Shown here piece after piece: positions 6,575 through 7,266 of a DNA stretch of 7,266 nt (within the stretch, counting starts at the first letter, position 1; the number at the start of each line of letters is the position of its first letter). This DNA comes from Micromonosporaceae bacterium. GTDB lineage: Bacteria > Actinomycetota > Actinomycetes > Mycobacteriales > Micromonosporaceae. The notes below the pieces were generated by a model, which did not search any database, was not told where the DNA came from, and saw nothing but the letters and a program-made list of their open reading frames with translations. Location of the stretch: the NCBI GenBank assembly GCA_017354595.1, contig JAFMQQ010000148.1:1-7266 (forward strand). The letters are read 5' to 3'. A program made the translations under genes and the position numbers.

Positions 6575-6817
6575 TTAGCCTAGCCCTCCGCGGTACAGGG
6601 CATCCGTGATCGACGACGAGAGGTCGAGGCGTTCCGCGTCCTGGCATACCGTGAGTCGCTCGACGGGTACGTCACCGGCCCGAACGACAGCCGCCAGAAC
6701 CCGCCCGGCGGCGCCTGGTGTGCTGGCCGAAGCGAGCACGCCGGAGCCGAGCATCCCGGCCGTGGCCAGGGTGGTGGCCAACACGCCAACCGCGAACCTC
6801 TGCGTCCGGAACCTCAT
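6575..6817 (-). CDS. Small secreted peptide, 80 aa, first gene of the leftward unit
   Basis: An 80-aa protein from ATG 6817. The start is set by a strong GAGGAGGAGGT ribosome binding site eight bases upstream, so a longer in-frame form beginning at 6916 is unlikely. The N terminus is a classic signal peptide: MRFRTQRF (basic), a hydrophobic core AVGVLATTLATAGMLGSGVL, and a likely signal peptidase I site after ASA (near residue 32). No lipobox cysteine is present, so the mature peptide of about 48 residues should be released rather than lipid-anchored. The mature part contains one cysteine (in TVCQDAERLDL) and ends GGLG. The family is not recognised. The stop TAA overlaps an ATG (TAATG) and the 169-aa gene begins 10 bp further on. 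It is probably the first gene transcribed in the leftward operon, from the divergent intergenic region to its right. Confidence 0.75.
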   Translation of the reverse strand: MRFRTQRFAVGVLATTLATAGMLGSGVLASASTPGAAGRVLAAVVRAGDVPVERLTVCQDAERLDLSSSITDALYRGGLG

Positions 6818-6824
6818 TGCCAGT

Positions 6825-6836
6825 ACCTCCTCCTCA
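6825..6836 (-). promoter_or_regulatory. Ribosome binding site deciding the secreted peptide start
   Basis: On the minus strand this reads TGAGGAGGAGGT, two overlapping GGAGG cores, with eight bases before ATG 6817. It supports initiation at the signal-peptide methionine rather than at upstream in-frame codons. Confidence 0.8.
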
Positions 6837-6939
6837 GAGGTCCACATCGGACAGACGTCGATGGGAACCTTCGCTGTCTTGGCAACTCTCGACACCACAT
6901 ACGTCATACGGCGCACGGTGCTGCGGAATCTCTCAAGAT

Positions 6940-6970
6940 TTGGAGACCGAGTCGTCGGTTGTTCTGTAAT
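6940..6970 (+). promoter_or_regulatory. Weak candidate promoter for the rightward gene
   Basis: TTGGAG (6940-6945) and TGTAAT (6965-6970) are spaced by 19 bp, about 58 bp before ATG 7029. The -10 matches TATAAT at five of six positions; the -35 is poor and the spacing long, so this is tentative. Confidence 0.25.
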
Positions 6971-7017
6971 CGGGTGTGCTCATCGTCCGGTCGATCTTCC
7001 TCGATCTCTGTCCGCAT

Positions 7018-7024
7018 CGGAGGA
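7018..7024 (+). promoter_or_regulatory. Ribosome binding site for the rightward gene at 7029
   Basis: CGGAGGA ends four bases before ATG 7029, so the GGAGG core is spaced five bases from the start. It supports a real gene start at 7029 and argues against longer in-frame forms reaching back over the secreted peptide gene. Confidence 0.7.
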
Positions 7025-7028
7025 CACC

Positions 7029-7244
7029 ATGGGGAACGGATCGGAGGCGGTACGTGCGCACGTCGATCAGTTACTGAAGGAGGTGTCACCGGTGGAGAAG
7101 GCCGGTGGAGAAGGCTGGACAGCTGATTCAGTACCTCTACTTCGGGCTGCCGCCGCCCTACCGAGCAGGATCTCGCCACCGCCGAGAGGATCTGATGATC
7201 CTGCGGCGCGGTTGGACCCGCCACCCGCCACACCACGGCATTGA
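7029..7244 (+). CDS. Probably frameshifted gene start; continues past the window in another frame
   Basis: ATG 7029 follows a good ribosome binding site and opens with a plausible helical sequence, MGNGSEAVRAHVDQLLKEV then SPVEKA. As written, the frame runs 71 aa to a stop at 7242-7244, but its second half is proline/alanine/arginine-rich and unlike a folded protein. The change comes exactly at a perfect 13-bp tandem duplication (7090-7115). Removing one copy joins the start to a frame that reads GQLIQYLYFGLPPP and stays open to the window end. Codon bias suggests more frame changes after about 7160, where TEQDLATAERI, then EDLMILRRGWT, then ISKVTII appear in alternating frames. The gene may therefore be a pseudogene, or the sequence may contain errors here. 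Family not identified; the pieces hint at a small helical protein, possibly with a C-terminal helix-turn-helix, but this is speculative. It is transcribed away from the leftward operon. Confidence 0.5.
   Translation: MGNGSEAVRAHVDQLLKEVSPVEKAGGEGWTADSVPLLRAAAALPSRISPPPRGSDDPAARLDPPPATPRH
7090..7115. repeat. 13-bp perfect tandem duplication that shifts frame
   Basis: CGGTGGAGAAGGC occurs twice with no gap, at 7090-7102 and 7103-7115. Because 13 is not a multiple of three, the second copy moves the reading frame of the gene starting at 7029. Both copies encode the same Val-Glu-Lys-Ala, each in its own frame. Confidence 0.95.
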
Positions 7245-7266
7245 TCAGCAAGGTCACGATCATCAG

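Larger units (their letters stand above)
6818..7028. other. Divergent intergenic region
   Basis: This 211-bp stretch separates the leftward operon from the rightward gene at 7029 and must hold both promoters if both are transcribed. Its composition is visibly less GC-rich than the flanking genes (for example around 6925-6970). On the plus strand TGTAAT (6965-6970) resembles a -10 box, and TTGGAG (6940-6945) could be a poor -35 at a long 19-bp spacing. I found no convincing minus-strand promoter pair. Both ends carry good ribosome binding sites. Confidence 0.6.

Noticed and set aside
6818..6916. Longer secreted peptide starting at 6916
   Set aside because: The extra 33 residues would bury the signal peptide internally, while a near-perfect ribosome binding site lies directly before ATG 6817.
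6606..7028. 5' extension of the frame at 7029 back to 6606
   Set aside because: It would run antisense through the secreted-peptide gene; the ribosome binding site at 7018-7024 places the start at 7029.
6904..7263. Minus-strand frame of 119 codons over the right end
   Set aside because: It overlaps the better-supported start at 7029 and the divergent promoter region; the translation looks like a shadow. The disrupted state of the plus-strand gene leaves a small doubt.
1..7266. CRISPR arrays, tRNA/rRNA genes, insertion sequences, attachment sites, riboswitches
   Set aside because: No regularly spaced repeats, tRNA-like cloverleaf, transposase motif or terminal inverted repeats were found by eye; no leader long enough for a recognisable riboswitch apart from 6818-7028, which shows no known consensus.

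Overview
The window is very GC-rich DNA with a strong preference for G or C at third codon positions, tightly packed genes, GTG starts and AAGGAGG-type ribosome binding sites. This points to a high-GC actinomycete. A Micromonospora-like relative is a guess from protein style, not something proved here.

Left part (2-3880, all rightward): a compact three-gene unit. It holds the C-terminal 492 codons of an ankyrin-repeat protein cut by the window edge, a 392-aa MoxR-type AAA+ ATPase, and a protein of about 388 aa of the DUF2201 type. The last joins an HExxH metallopeptidase-like domain to a C-terminal von Willebrand factor A (VWA) domain with an intact MIDAS metal site. MoxR ATPases commonly pair with VWA proteins as chaperone-like remodelling or activation machines. 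Here the ankyrin protein is a plausible partner or substrate adaptor; the cellular target is not visible.

Right-centre part (3913-6817, all leftward): a probable five-gene unit converging on the first with a 32-bp gap. In transcription order it encodes an 80-aa peptide with a signal sequence, a 169-aa protein and a 118-aa protein of unknown function, a 420-aa DUF6745-like protein, and a 174-aa protein with an arginine-rich tail. Junctions are short gaps (10 and 26 bp) or short overlaps, which suggests co-transcription and translational coupling.

Right end (6818-7266): a divergent 211-bp intergenic region, then a rightward gene starting at 7029 with a good ribosome binding site. It appears broken: a perfect 13-bp tandem duplication shifts its frame, and codon bias suggests further frame changes before the window ends.

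No tRNA, rRNA, CRISPR array, insertion sequence or phage gene was recognised. The most interesting elements are the ankyrin / MoxR / metallopeptidase-VWA module and the uncharacterised secreted-peptide and DUF6745 operon facing it.
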